Positions 34,578-46,713 of a stretch of DNA of 64,000 nucleotides are shown here, piece by piece. How positions within the stretch are numbered: the stretch's first letter is position 1; every line of letters starts with the position of its first letter. Source of the stretch: Plectosphaerella cucumerina (Eukaryota; Ascomycota; Sordariomycetes; Glomerellales; Plectosphaerellaceae). The DNA lies in the NCBI GenBank assembly GCA_020746995.1, contig JAGPXD010000001.1:4898001-4962000 (forward strand), given 5' to 3'. Both the position numbers and the translations under genes were made by a program. The notes under the pieces were generated by a model. It had not been told where the DNA came from and ran no database searches. It saw only the letters and a program-made list of their open reading frames with translations.

Positions 34578-37500
34578 TCAGTGGTCCGCGTCGCTCCCGT
34601 CACTTTCGTTGTAACGCACGCTTCTACTGGTCCGCCTGCTCTTGTCGTTGACCAGCTGCTGGCGGTCAGCAGGGAGAGGGTGATCCTTCTCATACTCGGC
34701 GCGGAGCCTGCGGAACTCCTCGTCCCACTTGGCCGAGTTCTCAAAGAAGGTGGCCAACGACTGAGCGTGCTCCTCCTTGGCCTTGATGGCGCCCTCTTCG
34801 TAAGGTCTCCTGACCTCAGGCGTGGCCGCTTTCCACATCTTGGATGTCATGACGCGCACATCGTTGGGGCCGACCTTCTTCTTGCCAACGCGCTCCTCTT
34901 CGCAGCGCTTCTTCGCCGAGTCGTACACAACTCTGTTGTAGAGCATGTAAGCCGTCGGGGCGACCTTTGGAGGAGCTACTGGACGGAGGCCGATCTTGCT
35001 GATGATGAAGTCGTACGCCGCAGTCTCATAGTCATCCGCCCTCGTCTGCACTGGGTTCTTCTGCTCTTCTGCTTTTCTCTTGGACGACAACGCTGCGTTC
35101 CCCTTTGGCGCTATGAGCGGCGTCGGGACATGTATGGGCCCCAGGATCTCGTCAAAGATATCGGATGCCGCCCGCAGTCCGGACATGTAGGCGCCGTGCA
35201 CCGTCGCGGGATACGTGCCTATGGTGTGCTCGCCGGCGAAGTGCAGGTTACCGACCGGGCGGGCCATGTCGTTGTAGTCATGGGGGAGCATATCTGGACC
35301 GGAAGACGAGTAGCTGCCGCGGGCAAACTTGTCCGACTCCCATCGGGTGACGATGACCTCGACGGGATCAGGTACCGTGCGTCCGAACACGCTGCGCAGG
35401 ACGCCACTGGCCTCCTCGACAAGGGCGTTGTTGCTTTCTCTCTCGGTGTCAAAACCGGCGTTGCCGGCCATGAGTGCCACCAGACAAGGCAGGCCGGTGG
35501 TGTCTGAAACATTGAACCACTGGAAGAAGCGGCCCCGGGAGGTCGCGTAGTCGGCCTGATTCAGGCTGTGCCTGCTGGCTGCATCCCGTAGAACGCCAAA
35601 GATGTTTCTGCTGGTGTCCCAGAATGGCTCGTTGTAGACGAGAACGACCTTGTTCAAGACACCGAAGCCCATCCGTCTGATAGCGTCCTGTTTCCACTGA
35701 GGCAGTGGAGGGTCGAAGGTGACACTACCCGGATGCTTCAAGACACCCAGCGGTATCGTCGAGACCACAAAGTCGGCTTCGAACAGGCTCCCGTCCTCAC
35801 ACTCCACCACGGCCTTCTGTGACGACTCCTCATTATGGTAGGTGATCCTCTGGACGGGCGCTCTTGTCCTGAGATCCAATGGTGTAGGACACAAGGCCAG
35901 GCCCCGGGGCACACTCTGGTAGCCTCCAACCACCATTGTATGTTTGCCATCCCACTCGTAGCCTGCGTCGATGTCCCAGCTGGGTAGGCTGAGGTTGTGC
36001 AACGTGGTAGCGTTGCTGTACTCCAGATTGGCAATGTGCCAGTTGATCAGGCGGTGATCCTGAGCAGTCAGGTCGACCAGTGTCTTGTATTGAACAATCG
36101 CCTCGTCGAGAACAGAGCCGAGGGTGGCGCCCGGCTGCATGACGGCCTTTGTCAGGTCAATAGTGGCATCTTTGGCGATGTCTTTCCGAAGCGTCCAGCC
36201 CATGGCCTTGGCCTTCTCTGATGCCTTCTGGTTCGCTGGCGTTCCTGGCTCAGTATGAACCCGGCCAGTGACCTTGTCAGATGACACCGGGACGAGGTTG
36301 ACGCTCGCTGTAACATTCTGCTGGGAGACCGGCGGCGCATTCGGAAGTGCTGCGGCCGTTTCTTCAGCTTGTTCAATTGTCTTGCTCCCATCGGATGTGC
36401 TGTCGCGCCCTTGCTCGATCAGCTCCTGGTTGCCTCTGATGAGCTTGAGGGGCTGCGTCTTGTGCTTGTACTCGCTCACGCGATCGAGGCAGTCGTTGTA
36501 CAGCATCTCGACGAGATAGTCTCTGTGGGAATTGACGGGCAGTCCATTGGAGTCGTAAATTGTAGTCTCTGACCGTAATGCACGGTAGTCAAGGCCCAGC
36601 TGTCCTCTCAGCAGAACGTTGATGGGGTTGCCTCTGTCGAAGCCGGTAATGATCATGCCACCCATCTCTGCTGTGTGGCGCTCCCCTGTAAATCCAGGCG
36701 TCTTCTTCGCAGGCTGCGTCTGAAACTCGCGCGAGTAGACCCTGCCTCCAACTCGGGCTCGCCCTTCAAGGACGATGATCTTGGGAGGCAGCTCTCCCAA
36801 ATGTTGCAGCTGATCCGTATACTGGCGTGAGAGCCCTTCCAACTGCCTCGCGCAGCCAAGACCCGACATTCCTGCGCCGATGACAACAATGGTTCTTTGC
36901 TTCAGCTGTGGCGAATCCGTCGTCGGTTCGGCCTTAATCTCCGGGATCTTGACACAGCCGAAGTTGATGTATCCTCTGCGGACGAGCCAGTCATGACAAA
37001 CGCTTGCTACGTCGAACCACCGCCGCGAGGGAGCACAGCCGACTGCCTGCTCTCTTGACACGGGGTAAATGGTGTTTTCTATCCATAGGCGCAGGATGGC
37101 GTTCCTGATGTTTAGGTATGTTGTCACCTGTGCATGGGTGATGTGCGCCCTAACCATTTGATACTCCTCATAGGCCAGCGAGAACGGATCAAGCCTACAG
37201 GACTCGGCCGCGGTGATGCACTGATTTGCATAAACCTGATCGTCAATATCATTCGGAATCGATGATCTGGGTACCACGTTGAAGGTCCGCTTCGGTAGCT
37301 GTCGGGAAGGAGAAGGGTCGTTGGACACCGAAGGCAGAGGATCGGGTATAGCGTCGACATCGACCGGTGTCGTCGCCTTACTAGACGGCAACGATGATGG
37401 CAGGGATGATAGTTCGGACTGATCCGTCGCATGTGTCATCGGCGACTCGAAGAACTCTTGTCGGTTCAGGTCAAAGCGGGCAGAGACAGCCGCCACAAGT

Positions 37501-37950
37501 TCCGGCCCCGATGCACTGCTGGCCAGTCAGAATGCATATCAAGTGAAGCTGGCATGCTTGCCTGGCCTTGAGGGCCCGAGGTGCATGTGATGGAATAAAA
37601 AAAAAAAGCATAAAAGACGACAGCGCTGGGACATACCCAGGTTGTGGGGTATCGACAGACTCGGAGACCGAGTTGCTGAAGGACGGCTCATCAATGTCCA
37701 TCTCGTCGTCACCGAGCACCACTATCTCTGATGCAGCTTCTGATACGGCCCGGGACGACACTTTGCTTGATAGATCCGTCATCAGCTCGTCGTCTGAGTG
37801 ATTTGGCCGCGTGCCGGGATGGTTGTTGGCGACGGCTCGTAATGGTGAGCTGTTTGATATATATGAGGCGAAATGCTGGGCCGGTTGTGTGTAATCGTCC
37901 TTTCCTATTCCAAATCCCTGCTTGCTCCGAGATCGAGGGCTCGTCCTCAT
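34578..37950 (-). CDS. LSD1: LSD1/KDM1-type histone demethylase with SWIRM, amine oxidase and HMG box
   Basis: Two exons (37950-37637, 37518-34578) join to 1084 residues. Order: disordered N-terminus; SWIRM domain about 197-297 (ARxRxxNxxLxxW-type helix, RRGYINFGCVKIP); FAD amine oxidase from about 315 (IVVIGAGMSGLGCARQL, ARVGGRVYS) to about 880, with the conserved FAD-site lysine in FGVLNKVVL and the closing FAGEHT...VHGAYMSGLRAA; and an HMG-like box from about 965 (APTAYMLYN). The tower insertion that binds CoREST in animals is absent, as in yeast-type Lsd1. The enzyme oxidatively demethylates H3K4/K9me1-2 in the nucleus. The intron acceptor is a tandem CAGCAG, so isoforms of 1084 or 1083 residues are possible. 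I chose the start ATG at 37950 because no better upstream ATG is in frame. Confidence 0.93.
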
Positions 37951-38776
37951 CGTTTTACTGTTCGGGACCGGATGAGGGTGGGTGGTGGGCGGATGGATAT
38001 CTCAGGCGGGACGAGCATGCGGCTGGGCAGCTGTCGATCCCTTCAGCGGCCCCAGATATTGTCACCGTCCCAGAGGCCACCGCATGCCAGTCGTCGGGTC
38101 GTGCTTTCTGGCAGTGACATCGTTAGCCTCGTTGTCATGGGCCAATATGGTCGGCCATGTCCGATATAAGTGGTTCGTCTTACAGGCTGATCTGAGAGGC
38201 GACCGAGGCCGGGTGAGGGTATGAGGTTGTACCAGCCTCAATGGAGGCACCGCAAGGTTCGTTCGATTGACTGACAGCGCCAGCCGACTCAATGGGCCGT
38301 TTCGGTCGACTTCGAGCAGGAGATTCGGGAGGGAGTGGCGTGCACAGCGATTGATAAATGTCGTTTGGCCTCTTGATATCTGCTGGGCGGATGTCTCCGC
38401 TTGAGGCAAAGTATGGCGAGAGCCACCGATGCCGACAGGATGGGCCGGTCACGTGGGCTCCCCGACTGAGTCGCTCAGCGGCAACTTCCACCCTTCCCCC
38501 GATCCGGAGTCATGAATAACCACCACCATGGTCATCAGTTGCGACAATCATGAAATAGCGCTTCAAGCTGGATAACAAAACGACACGATACCTACCCATT
38601 CGAATGTATTCGGCCATCAACATGCGGCCTCCGAAATCGCAACCTGCTTCTTTCCCTCAATCGCCCGCAAACGATGTCCACCACGCAGCCACATTGACTA
38701 GCAGGGTCCAGGCATCTTGGCTGGCCTGCACAATATGGGCTCTCTGAACAACACCTCGCTATGCAATGCGATGCAG
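37951..38776. other. intergenic between LSD1-type gene and VPS33
   Basis: About 830 bases: LSD1 promoter and VPS33 3' flank on the minus strand. No supported gene or repeat. Confidence 0.6.
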
Positions 38777-40991
38777 CTACGCTGCCGACGGCGCGGCCTC
38801 CCTCCCAAACGACTCCCGTTCGATTGCGGCGTCCATCATCCGATTCCCGCTGATTATAGATGTCGTGCAGATGACGATGTTTCTCCGGGCTGATGAGAAG
38901 GGAGGTCAGTGAAAGTTCTAGCGGTGCAGTTGCATCGGATGTGCTGCACTTACCTTCTTCCTGTTGAGCGATGAAGCGGAGCGCGGCAATCTCGGCGAAC
39001 GTGATTCCTCCCACGAAGACGACGAAGACCGTCTGCTTCTCAGACCCAGCCGACAGCAGCGCCCTGGCCTTGACGGCCTTGTCCTCGCCCTTCTGCAGCT
39101 CATAGAACGTCTGGCCCCGAACATGCTTCACCGCCTCGTCGAAGCCGTGCCAGCCCTGCGCCGCGGACGAGCCGGTCGACGATGTGACTCCGTTGCCCTT
39201 GGTGACCGTGAGGAGATACTGCTTCTGCAGCACGCACTGCACAAGCCGGACCGAAAGCGGAGCATAGCCGCTGTACACGTAGGCAATGTCGTTCGGGTCA
39301 TCCTCCTGGACCTCGTCGACGATGAGCCGCAAGAGCTTGCGGAGGTACGTGTAGTTGGTCTTGGTCCCGGTCCCGGTTCCGCTGGAGCCCATGGTCATGG
39401 GGATCATGCTCGCCAGCGGCGAGGATCGCGACAGGAACAGCTGCAGCTTCTCCAGCCGGTTCAGCGTCAGGATGTGCTGGTACCCGTAACCCTCGAGGAT
39501 GAGCCGCCTGAACTGGTCATACTCCTTTGGCTTGACGCCACCGGAGATACATGAGTAGATGCAAAGCATCCGTAGTACCTCTGCCAAGGGCGTGCCCCGG
39601 GCGATCAGCTCCTCGATCGCATCGAATTGAGATGATGGGTCGGCGCCCGCGGCCAGGCTCTGCTGTACCTCCAAAAGCCCTGTGAACTGATCGGCTTTTG
39701 TGTATTTGACCATCTCTTCCGCGAGCCCCGTGTGTATCCTGAGGCTCTGGTGTTCCTGCTGGTACCCCGGCAGCTTGGTGACGAAGTCCTTGAGCTCGGC
39801 AATAGATTTTGACGTTGTTTTGCCTTCGTAGTCCTTTTGCACGCTCTGAAGGCGCCGCGCCTGCTGCGCTAGCAGGTTTCCAACCACAGCAAAATTCTTG
39901 TCGCGGAGTTGCTCAAACTGCTTGTCCGATGAGTCAAGCTGGATCTTGCGTTTCCGCGACTGCGAGCTCGCTGCTCCGGTCGTGGCCTGCGCCGGCGCCC
40001 CAACGACCGTGGTGTCGACCTCGACCTGGTTGTTCTGTATGCCGAACACTTCGTCGATGAGACCCTCATAGGTGAGCTGAGTGAGTAGAGGCGTCACAAA
40101 ATCGACCTCACGGTCAATGATGATGGCGCTCTCCACTGTTGTGCTCGGTGCCAGGCCACCGTTACGCTGCGCGTCACTGGGGTCAATGCCGGCCAGGATC
40201 TCCTGCCGCATACGGGCGAGGAGTTCGGCCACGCGCTTCGCATTGTCGCCTTTGCCGATTATTCGAGGGAACAAGCCGTGCTGCTTCTGAATTTCCATCA
40301 GGGCCTTGGCCAGTAGGAATGAGGGGGTCGCATCTCGGTTGAGGTATAGGTCGCGGAACGATTCGTCGAGCTCGAGGGATAGGACGTCCTTCTCCAGCGG
40401 GAAGAAGTATAGCGGGAGCTCGTGGATGTTCACGTCACCGAGGACGCCGGCCTCCTCGAGCTGCTTGTCGGCCACTGTGGTGCGTCGAGGCACCCAGAAG
40501 ATGTGGAATTCGTGCCCGGTTTGGCTCTCTCGTTGCAGTCGCCTGATTGTTTCTTGGAGGTGGTCAGTATATGGGATCCACGCTTCACCCCGAAGAAGCT
40601 CGCATCGAGCTGTGTTGGCCCCTGGGCATTGTGGGAGAGGAAAAGGACTTGCCTGCGATTGCCGGAGCATTACGAGCACACTCGCCGCGAGCTATGAAGA
40701 CGACATTGCGCTGGCTCGTGTTCGCATTGTCATTCTCCAGGAAGAAGAACTTGTCGACGCCGTACTCCTGAAGCGTGGCGACCTTGACAATGGCACCGAT
40801 GGGGCCGGCGAGGCCCTGTTCGAGGACGAGGTTGAGCTTGCCGCGGACCTGCGAGACGTGTTGCGGTCAGCGAAATGGCAGGTCGGGGGGACAGGGCGAT
40901 GTCGGGAACGTACGCCTTCCAGCAGGTTCAACAGGTCTCTCCTGGCCTGGTCCTTGATCTGAGCCGTGTTGAAGACGGGTCGGGGAGCCAT
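38777..40991 (-). CDS. VPS33: vacuolar protein sorting-associated protein 33 (Sec1/Munc18 family)
   Basis: Four exons (40991-40914, 40848-40653, 40552-38954, 38889-38777) join in phase to 661 residues. Blocks in order: LLNLLEG-VRGKLNLVLEQGLAGPIG, FFLENDN, NVVFIARGE, HEFHIFWVPRRT, LPLYFFPLEKDVLSLEL, and DREVDFVTPLLTQLTYEGLIDE; the end is ITFAEIAALRFIAQQE then RRNIVICTTSIISGNR. Vps33 is the SM-protein subunit of HOPS and CORVET and templates SNARE assembly at the vacuole. Intron 2 has a GC donor (GCAAGT...CCAAG), and the frame and the conserved AIA-ETIRRLQRESQ junction fit only this splice. A GT-only gene caller would misplace this exon. The terminal exon is 113 bases. Confidence 0.94.
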
Positions 40992-41694
40992 GTTGGACCC
41001 TCCATGCGACGAAAGACGGTCAAGCTTCGTGAGTGAGAGACGCGCGATCTGGGGGAGGCGGGATGGAGCTCGTCGGAATGAGCCTGTGACGGTGCCTGGA
41101 GCTGCAGCGCATCGGGCTTGCGTCAGCGGGGCACCTCACACCTCTGGTGGGCCCCGATACGGTCGCCGCGACACTGGACTCGGAGCGTCAGGCCGGTGAC
41201 GCCGAGCATGAGCCGTGGCGCGGGCGGCCGAAGGTCCATGTCTCTATATTAACTTTTCAGGACTACACTTTGGTCACATCAAGAAGGGCGTCGGCAGAAG
41301 CATCATAGGATCCCCGGCTTGATCATCGCAACATAAGAGTCTGTATTCGCAGCAACGTTGGGTCATGTACTGCTGAGGAGAGTCGTGATACAGCAGCCTC
41401 TCTCCGATACTGCCGCCCTGCCTGGTCCAGGCCTCTTCCGCGATGCAGTTGAGAGGGTGCTCAGCGTTCTTCTTGAACGCCGCTCTCGTGCACCAAGACC
41501 GGGCCCTCTACAGCGAAGAGAGGCATCGTGGCTCGAGCACATCCCGCATTCCCCCTCAGACTCTCGTGACCCGAAACCTTGCCTAACTCCAGTTGCCAAA
41601 GGCCGTCAAAAACAAAGGCCCTGGATGCAATAACAATCGTGTCGTCGTCGTCCCTTCGCCTGTGTATGCCTGCTCCCTTGCAGGCGGTCCATGT
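40992..41694. other. intergenic between VPS33 and E2 enzyme gene
   Basis: About 700 bases: VPS33 promoter and 3' flank of the E2 gene, same strand. Nothing else recognised. Confidence 0.6.
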
Positions 41695-42303
41695 CTACAC
41701 GCTGTTATCGTGGTAATAGAAGTCGATGTCTCGTGGACGTTGTCTGTTGCTCTTGACGAAGTCCTCGTCGCCCGGAGGGCGTTCCGACTTTGTGTTGCCG
41801 GTGAGCATGCTCTGTATGCTCATGCAGACCGTCTCCACATTCTGGACGGGGCTCCAGCCCTGCGTGCCCAGGAGGTCAAGGCAGATTATGCCGTTGGAGT
41901 ACACATGGGGGTGGATGGGGATGGGTCGGTCGGGCAGTTGGGCGAAGACAACTTCGGGGGGTTCTGGAGGGAGAGGTTCGGTCAGTTGGGGGCCAGAGGA
42001 TGGCCAGGACAAAGGGAGGCGTACCGATGGGGTATTGAGGCGAGAATCTGAACTTCAGTCGGTACACCTGGTCGCGGTAGATTGGGTTGTCATCGAGGAC
42101 TCGGATGTCAAGGGACCACTCCTCGAAGTTGTCGGCGGACACGAGATCAATGCCGGGCGGGAGGCCGTTGTTGAGCTGGGTCGCAGAAGTCAGTGGACAG
42201 TGGAGGGAGATCGGCCAGGATGCGATGCGATGATCGCGCAAGTCTACTTCCATACCTTTGTCAGCTCTTTGGCCAGGCGCTTCGAGGCAAAGCTCGCCGC
42301 CAT
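41695..42303 (-). CDS. UBE2W: ubiquitin-conjugating enzyme E2, UBE2W type
   Basis: Three exons (42303-42256, 42175-42025, 41963-41695) join in phase to 155 residues, matching the roughly 150 of the UBE2W family. The UBC fold runs the whole length: ASKRLAKELTK helix, FRFSPQYPIEPPEVVF, then the active-site Cys94 in GIICLDLL. The usual HPN motif is replaced by HPH (HPHVYSNG), diagnostic of UBE2W, which ubiquitinates alpha-amino groups of substrate N-termini rather than lysines. The C-terminus ends RDIDFYYHDNSV, like the flexible tail of the family. The short exon 1 (48 bases) makes the gene easy to miss. Confidence 0.92.
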
Positions 42304-44310
42304 CTTGACCAGGAGGCGGTGCGCTCGAGGGAGTTGCTGTGTAGGAAGGACGGAAGATGCGACGCGGCTGGATCGTGTTCAAGTTGGGTTGCGGTTCGCG
42401 GGGTGTAGCGTTTGTACTGTCTGAGTGTATCCCTGCAAGATTGGTGACTTCAAGTTGCAGGTGCGTGGAGGGGCAGGTCAACAGGGACTGAGGTGGAACG
42501 GGAGGGACTTGGCCCCGCGGTCCGACGCGCTAGACGCTACGGGCAGGTGCAAGGTCCCTGAGGCGCCCGCTAACTCAGTGCCTGGATATCTCAGGTTTCC
42601 ATCCATGGAGAACTCGACACGGCACCAACGCGAGACAGATGCGACCTCAGTGATTTCTAGGTAGCCATGGCATCTAGATGTACGAGAGCCCCATCTGGCG
42701 TGCAAACTTCGAGCCATGGCACGGGATGAGACGCATGGCCTAGTACTACTGGCGAACTGCACCGGCGTGCATGAAGTGGCCAGCTCTGGCCCGGGATCCA
42801 AGATACCACACTGGCAGTCAGCCTGAGTGAGAGGCAGGTGGTCAAACCGTATGGAACGCCAACGCCAACAGCGCTTAGTTCTTTTCGATTGAGGCCTGGT
42901 AACTACGCAACCAACATTCAGCCTGGTCTGTTGCTTTTAAGCATGATTCTCGGATTTCTAGCACTTGATCTGTTTCTACGTCGAAATTGACAATCTCTTG
43001 TTCAGGTAGGCCATCGAGTAACGCCCGGGTCTCAGTTCGGCGTCCATCACATCAGAAGCAACTTCCTGGGTACATGCTTCAAGAGCACGTTCTGCCCCCT
43101 CAATCACCCGGAAACGCCGCCAGACACAGCCTCGTACCTCCCACCGGCCCAACAAGGCTCAGAGTCAGGCCTTTGCGTATCCATCCCATGACTCCGGCGG
43201 CCTCGTCATAGCCTGCCCTTGGCTCGGATGGACGAGCCAGCCTTACAGCCTTAAGAAGGTGGAGGCCTTGAGATGGTGCCCAGTCACATTCCTCCACAGC
43301 GGCTCGTCGGCAACCCCCTTGGAAGCCTCCGCCACAGTCGGCCCTCCAAAGGCCCCCAAGCCCCCTGCAATTCGCCTCTGTTTTGGTCGTCAGCACCCGC
43401 GAACGCTGGAAGGCAGACTTGGTGCCCCCCCGAGCGTGCCCCTTGGCTCTTTCTTGCAGTGCTGCCCCCCCTGGTTGCTGCGGGACGATTGGACCCCACC
43501 CGGCGATGGCCGGTGCGCCTCCCTCCAATCCCCTTGTCCCGTCCACGTCACATCCGACTCGACCCCTCTGATTGACCCTCCCACCTTGGGTCTGTCCTGG
43601 GCGATGCCCCTCCTTTTCGCAAAACAGCTGCGGCTGAGGCCCGAGCCTTGATCTGCCCGTCCAGGTCCCTCTTGCTCTGTCTGCAGTGCCTGCCCTTCAC
43701 CATCGCGAATCCTCGGTGTCTACATACGTACCTAGCCACACCCCGTTCCGGCGCCCTCCCATCCCTCTTCTGGAAATCTGACGCCCCCAGACATATTACG
43801 CTCTCCTGATCCCAAACTTCCCCCTCTTCGCGCCGTGATTTCTTTGCTCATACAACACCTTGACACGGCACCCCACCCCGAGCTTACCTCCTGGTCCCCT
43901 CGAGCCTGCACGAACCGTGAAGTACTTGAGGCGCTAAACCCCACCGCGGACCCCAGGCCACGACGACTCGCACCACAAACATCTCCGCCGAGAACTAGTT
44001 CAGGCCGTCTTCCGCGCAGAAGAGACGGACGCGGGAGCTCCTCCAGCTTTATCTACCTAGTCTTCGGACGTCACAATCTTCGACAGCCGACCCGACATAC
44101 TCAGCCGCCATTGTCTCCGTCAGACCCCCGACGTAACAGCGACCTGTCCGAGCTACATACCTAGCAGTCTACCCGTGATCACCCCGCAGCCTGACCCTGA
44201 CACTGAGTCGCATCTCACCCGCCCCTCCAACCTGCCCACCCCCCTACCTTGGCCGACCATCTATTCCCTCCTCACCTGCGCACAATCGAAAAAGCTTCCA
44301 TCCGCCCATC
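42304..44310. other. 2 kb divergent region, E2 enzyme / CaM kinase
   Basis: Contains two promoters and, from about 43.2 kb on, a C/T-rich stretch that is probably the CaM kinase leader. ORFs in it are compositional shadows with no splice partners. No repeat or RNA gene seen. Confidence 0.5.
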
Positions 44311-45853
44311 ATGAGCTGTAAGTACTCGTCGGCCGTCAATCCCCGCTACCCTCGCGCCTTCTACCATTCCCCATCGCCGTCACATGCTCGTCCTCCGTCT
44401 CAAGACCCCGCAGAGAGCTAACGATGCGCTTTTCCCACCCCCAGTCTCCGGAATGCTCAACCGCCTCAATGGCCAGCCCGAGAGCTACGACAAGAAGTGC
44501 GCAGCCCTCACACCTCCCACAAGCCTGTCCCTCTCTGACACTGGTCGTTATAGGGCCAAGTATCGCTTCGGCCGAACCCTGGGCGCCGGCACGTATGGCA
44601 TCGTCCGCGAGGCAGACGGCCCTACCGGCAAGGTCGCCATCAAGATCATCCTGAAGAAGAACGTCAAGGGCAACGAGCGCATGGTCTACGACGAGCTGGA
44701 CATGCTGCAGCGCCTCAAGCACCCCCACATTGTCAAGTTTGTCGACTGGTTTGAGTCGAGGGTGCGCATTTTCCCTGCTCCTGCTCCCCTCCTACAGCCT
44801 GCTGACGCCCCGCGCCTTCCTAGGACAAGTACTACATCGTCACCCAGCTGGCCACCGGTGGTGAGCTGTTCGACAGGATCTGTGAACAGGGCAAGTTCAC
44901 CGAGAAGGACGCCTCGCAGACCATCCGTCAGGTCCTCGAGGCCGTCAACTACCTCCACCAGAACAACGTCGTCCACCGAGGCAAGACCTCCCCCCATTCC
45001 CCCCATGTCAACTACACCAGCTGACCCTTCCCGCGACAGACCTCAAGCCCGAGAACCTCCTCTACATCAGCCGCGACATCGAATCCGACCTCGTCCTCGC
45101 CGATTTCGGCATTGCCAAGATGCTTGACCGCAAGGACGAGGTCCTCACCACCATGGCCGGCTCCTTTGGATACGCCGCCCCCGAGGTCATGCTTAAGCGC
45201 GGCCACGGCAAGCCCGTCGACATGTGGTCCATGGGCGTCATCACCTACACCCTTCTCTGCGGCTACTCGCCGTTCCGCTCCGAGAGCCTCCAGGACCTCA
45301 TCGACGAGTGCACCAACGGACAGCTGGTCTTCCACGAGCGGTACTGGCGGGACGTCAGCGACGACGCCAAGGAGTTCATCCTGCACCTCCTGCAGCCCGA
45401 GCCCGAGGCGCGCTGGTCCAGCGAGGTAGGCCCCCTTATTTTTCCCATTTTCGCTCCCATCCCGGCAGTACTGACCCTCAACCGCAGCAAGCACTCGGCC
45501 ACCCCTGGCTGAGCGGCGCCACCGCCACGGACCACAACCTGCTGCCCGAGATCAAGGCCTACATGGCCAAGGCCAAGCTCCGCCGCGGCATCGAGCTCGT
45601 CAAGCTCGCGAACCGCATCGAGTCGCTCAAGATCCAGGAGGACGACCCCGACGACACCGACTTCCGCTACGAGCGCGAGAGCGACTCGAGGCACACGCCC
45701 GACGACAAACGCGCCATCTCAAAGGCCGTCAAGGGCGCCATCTTCCGCGAGGTCGTCCTCGCAAAGGTCCGCGAGATGAAGGCCCAGAAAGAGTCCCTGA
45801 CGGTGCAAGAGGAGGCCCAGAAGGAGGCCAAGCGACGCAGCTTCCAGGGGTGA
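44311..45853 (+). CDS. CMK1: Ca2+/calmodulin-dependent protein kinase
   Basis: Six exons (44311-44317, 44445-44496, 44554-44761, 44824-44980, 45040-45425, 45488-45853) join in phase to 391 residues. Exon 1 is only seven bases (ATGAGCT). Kinase motifs: GAGTYGIVREA loop, VAIKIILK lysine, VHRDLKPEN catalytic loop, ADFGIAK, and AAPEVMLKRGHGKPVDMWSMG. The region after the kinase domain (about 285-330) is basic and amphipathic (KAKLRRGIELVKLANRIESLK), the expected autoinhibitory and calmodulin-binding segment. Family members answer cytosolic Ca2+ signals. Intron 4 is GC-AG (GCAAGA...ACAG) inside the catalytic loop, VHR-DLK. Two donors are GTGCGC. Intron 2 is 57 bases and stop-free, so read-through would insert 19 residues ahead of the glycine loop. 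Confidence 0.93.
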
Positions 45854-46713
45854 TAGGGTCGCAGGGAGATGGGGCGGGTGATCCCCCGGTGCAGCGATAC
45901 CAGTTTGATGCATGCCGGGAAGGGAGGGGAGGGGGACGCCGAGTCACTGTTGCCTGCGGTGTCAGACCACCAAGGACGGCGATAATGGGCAACGTCTGAA
46001 GCGAATTGTGTCGGGGCTTTTTTTTTCCAAATGGGTTGCGATTTTTTATGCCAGAGAAACAAAGTCATGGTTTATGCCCGATGGAATCAACGTGTGCATG
46101 TCACAGGTCTCATGCCAAAGTGTGGTAGGAAGAAATCAATGTTTCAAATATCAGCGCTCGAGTGGTATCTCATCCGTCTCTGCCCGCCCATGCCTAGTGC
46201 TATGTTGTAGAAGAAATGAAGAAGAAATAAGAAAGAAGCCTCCAAGCCTTCGGCGCCGTTTTTTCTCTCCCCTGGCCCCATCGATACGTCGCTGTGTTCC
46301 GTAACTTATACAAGAGTGTATACAGGAGATTACGCGTTTCGGCCGAAGCCTGCGCTGCAGGCGTGAAAGTGGGAAAAAGTGCTTCGCCCGCGTTTCGGGA
46401 AGAAGACGGACAGATGGTAGAATAGAAGGAAATAATATGTGAAGAAGAGATAAGGAAGAAATGAAGTGTTCGTTTGAAGACATTAAGTTTGTTTCGTTTT
46501 ACCCGTCTGGGTTTTGGCATCATCATCATTGATGCTCGAAATAGAATGCTCTGGTCGCCAGGAGGGTATCTGAACCCTCGCCGGTGCCTTTTGCGCCGCC
46601 TGATGCTTGCTTGGTATCTGAATGCAATTGTGGTTGTCATAAAAGTTGAGTGAGTGTGGTATTGCGTGCGGTCGTGCACGTGGTTCGCGTATAAGTCGTG
46701 GTTGGGAGAGTGC
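45854..46713. other. intergenic between convergent CaM kinase and unrecognised gene
   Basis: About 860 bases of 3' flank. A tRNA-like GGTTCAGATACC on the minus strand near 46570 has no matching A box or acceptor stem. Nothing else seen. Confidence 0.5.

Noticed and set aside
46550..46600. Minus-strand GGTTCAGATACC resembling a T-loop
   Set aside because: Flanking sequence does not fold into D, anticodon and acceptor arms.
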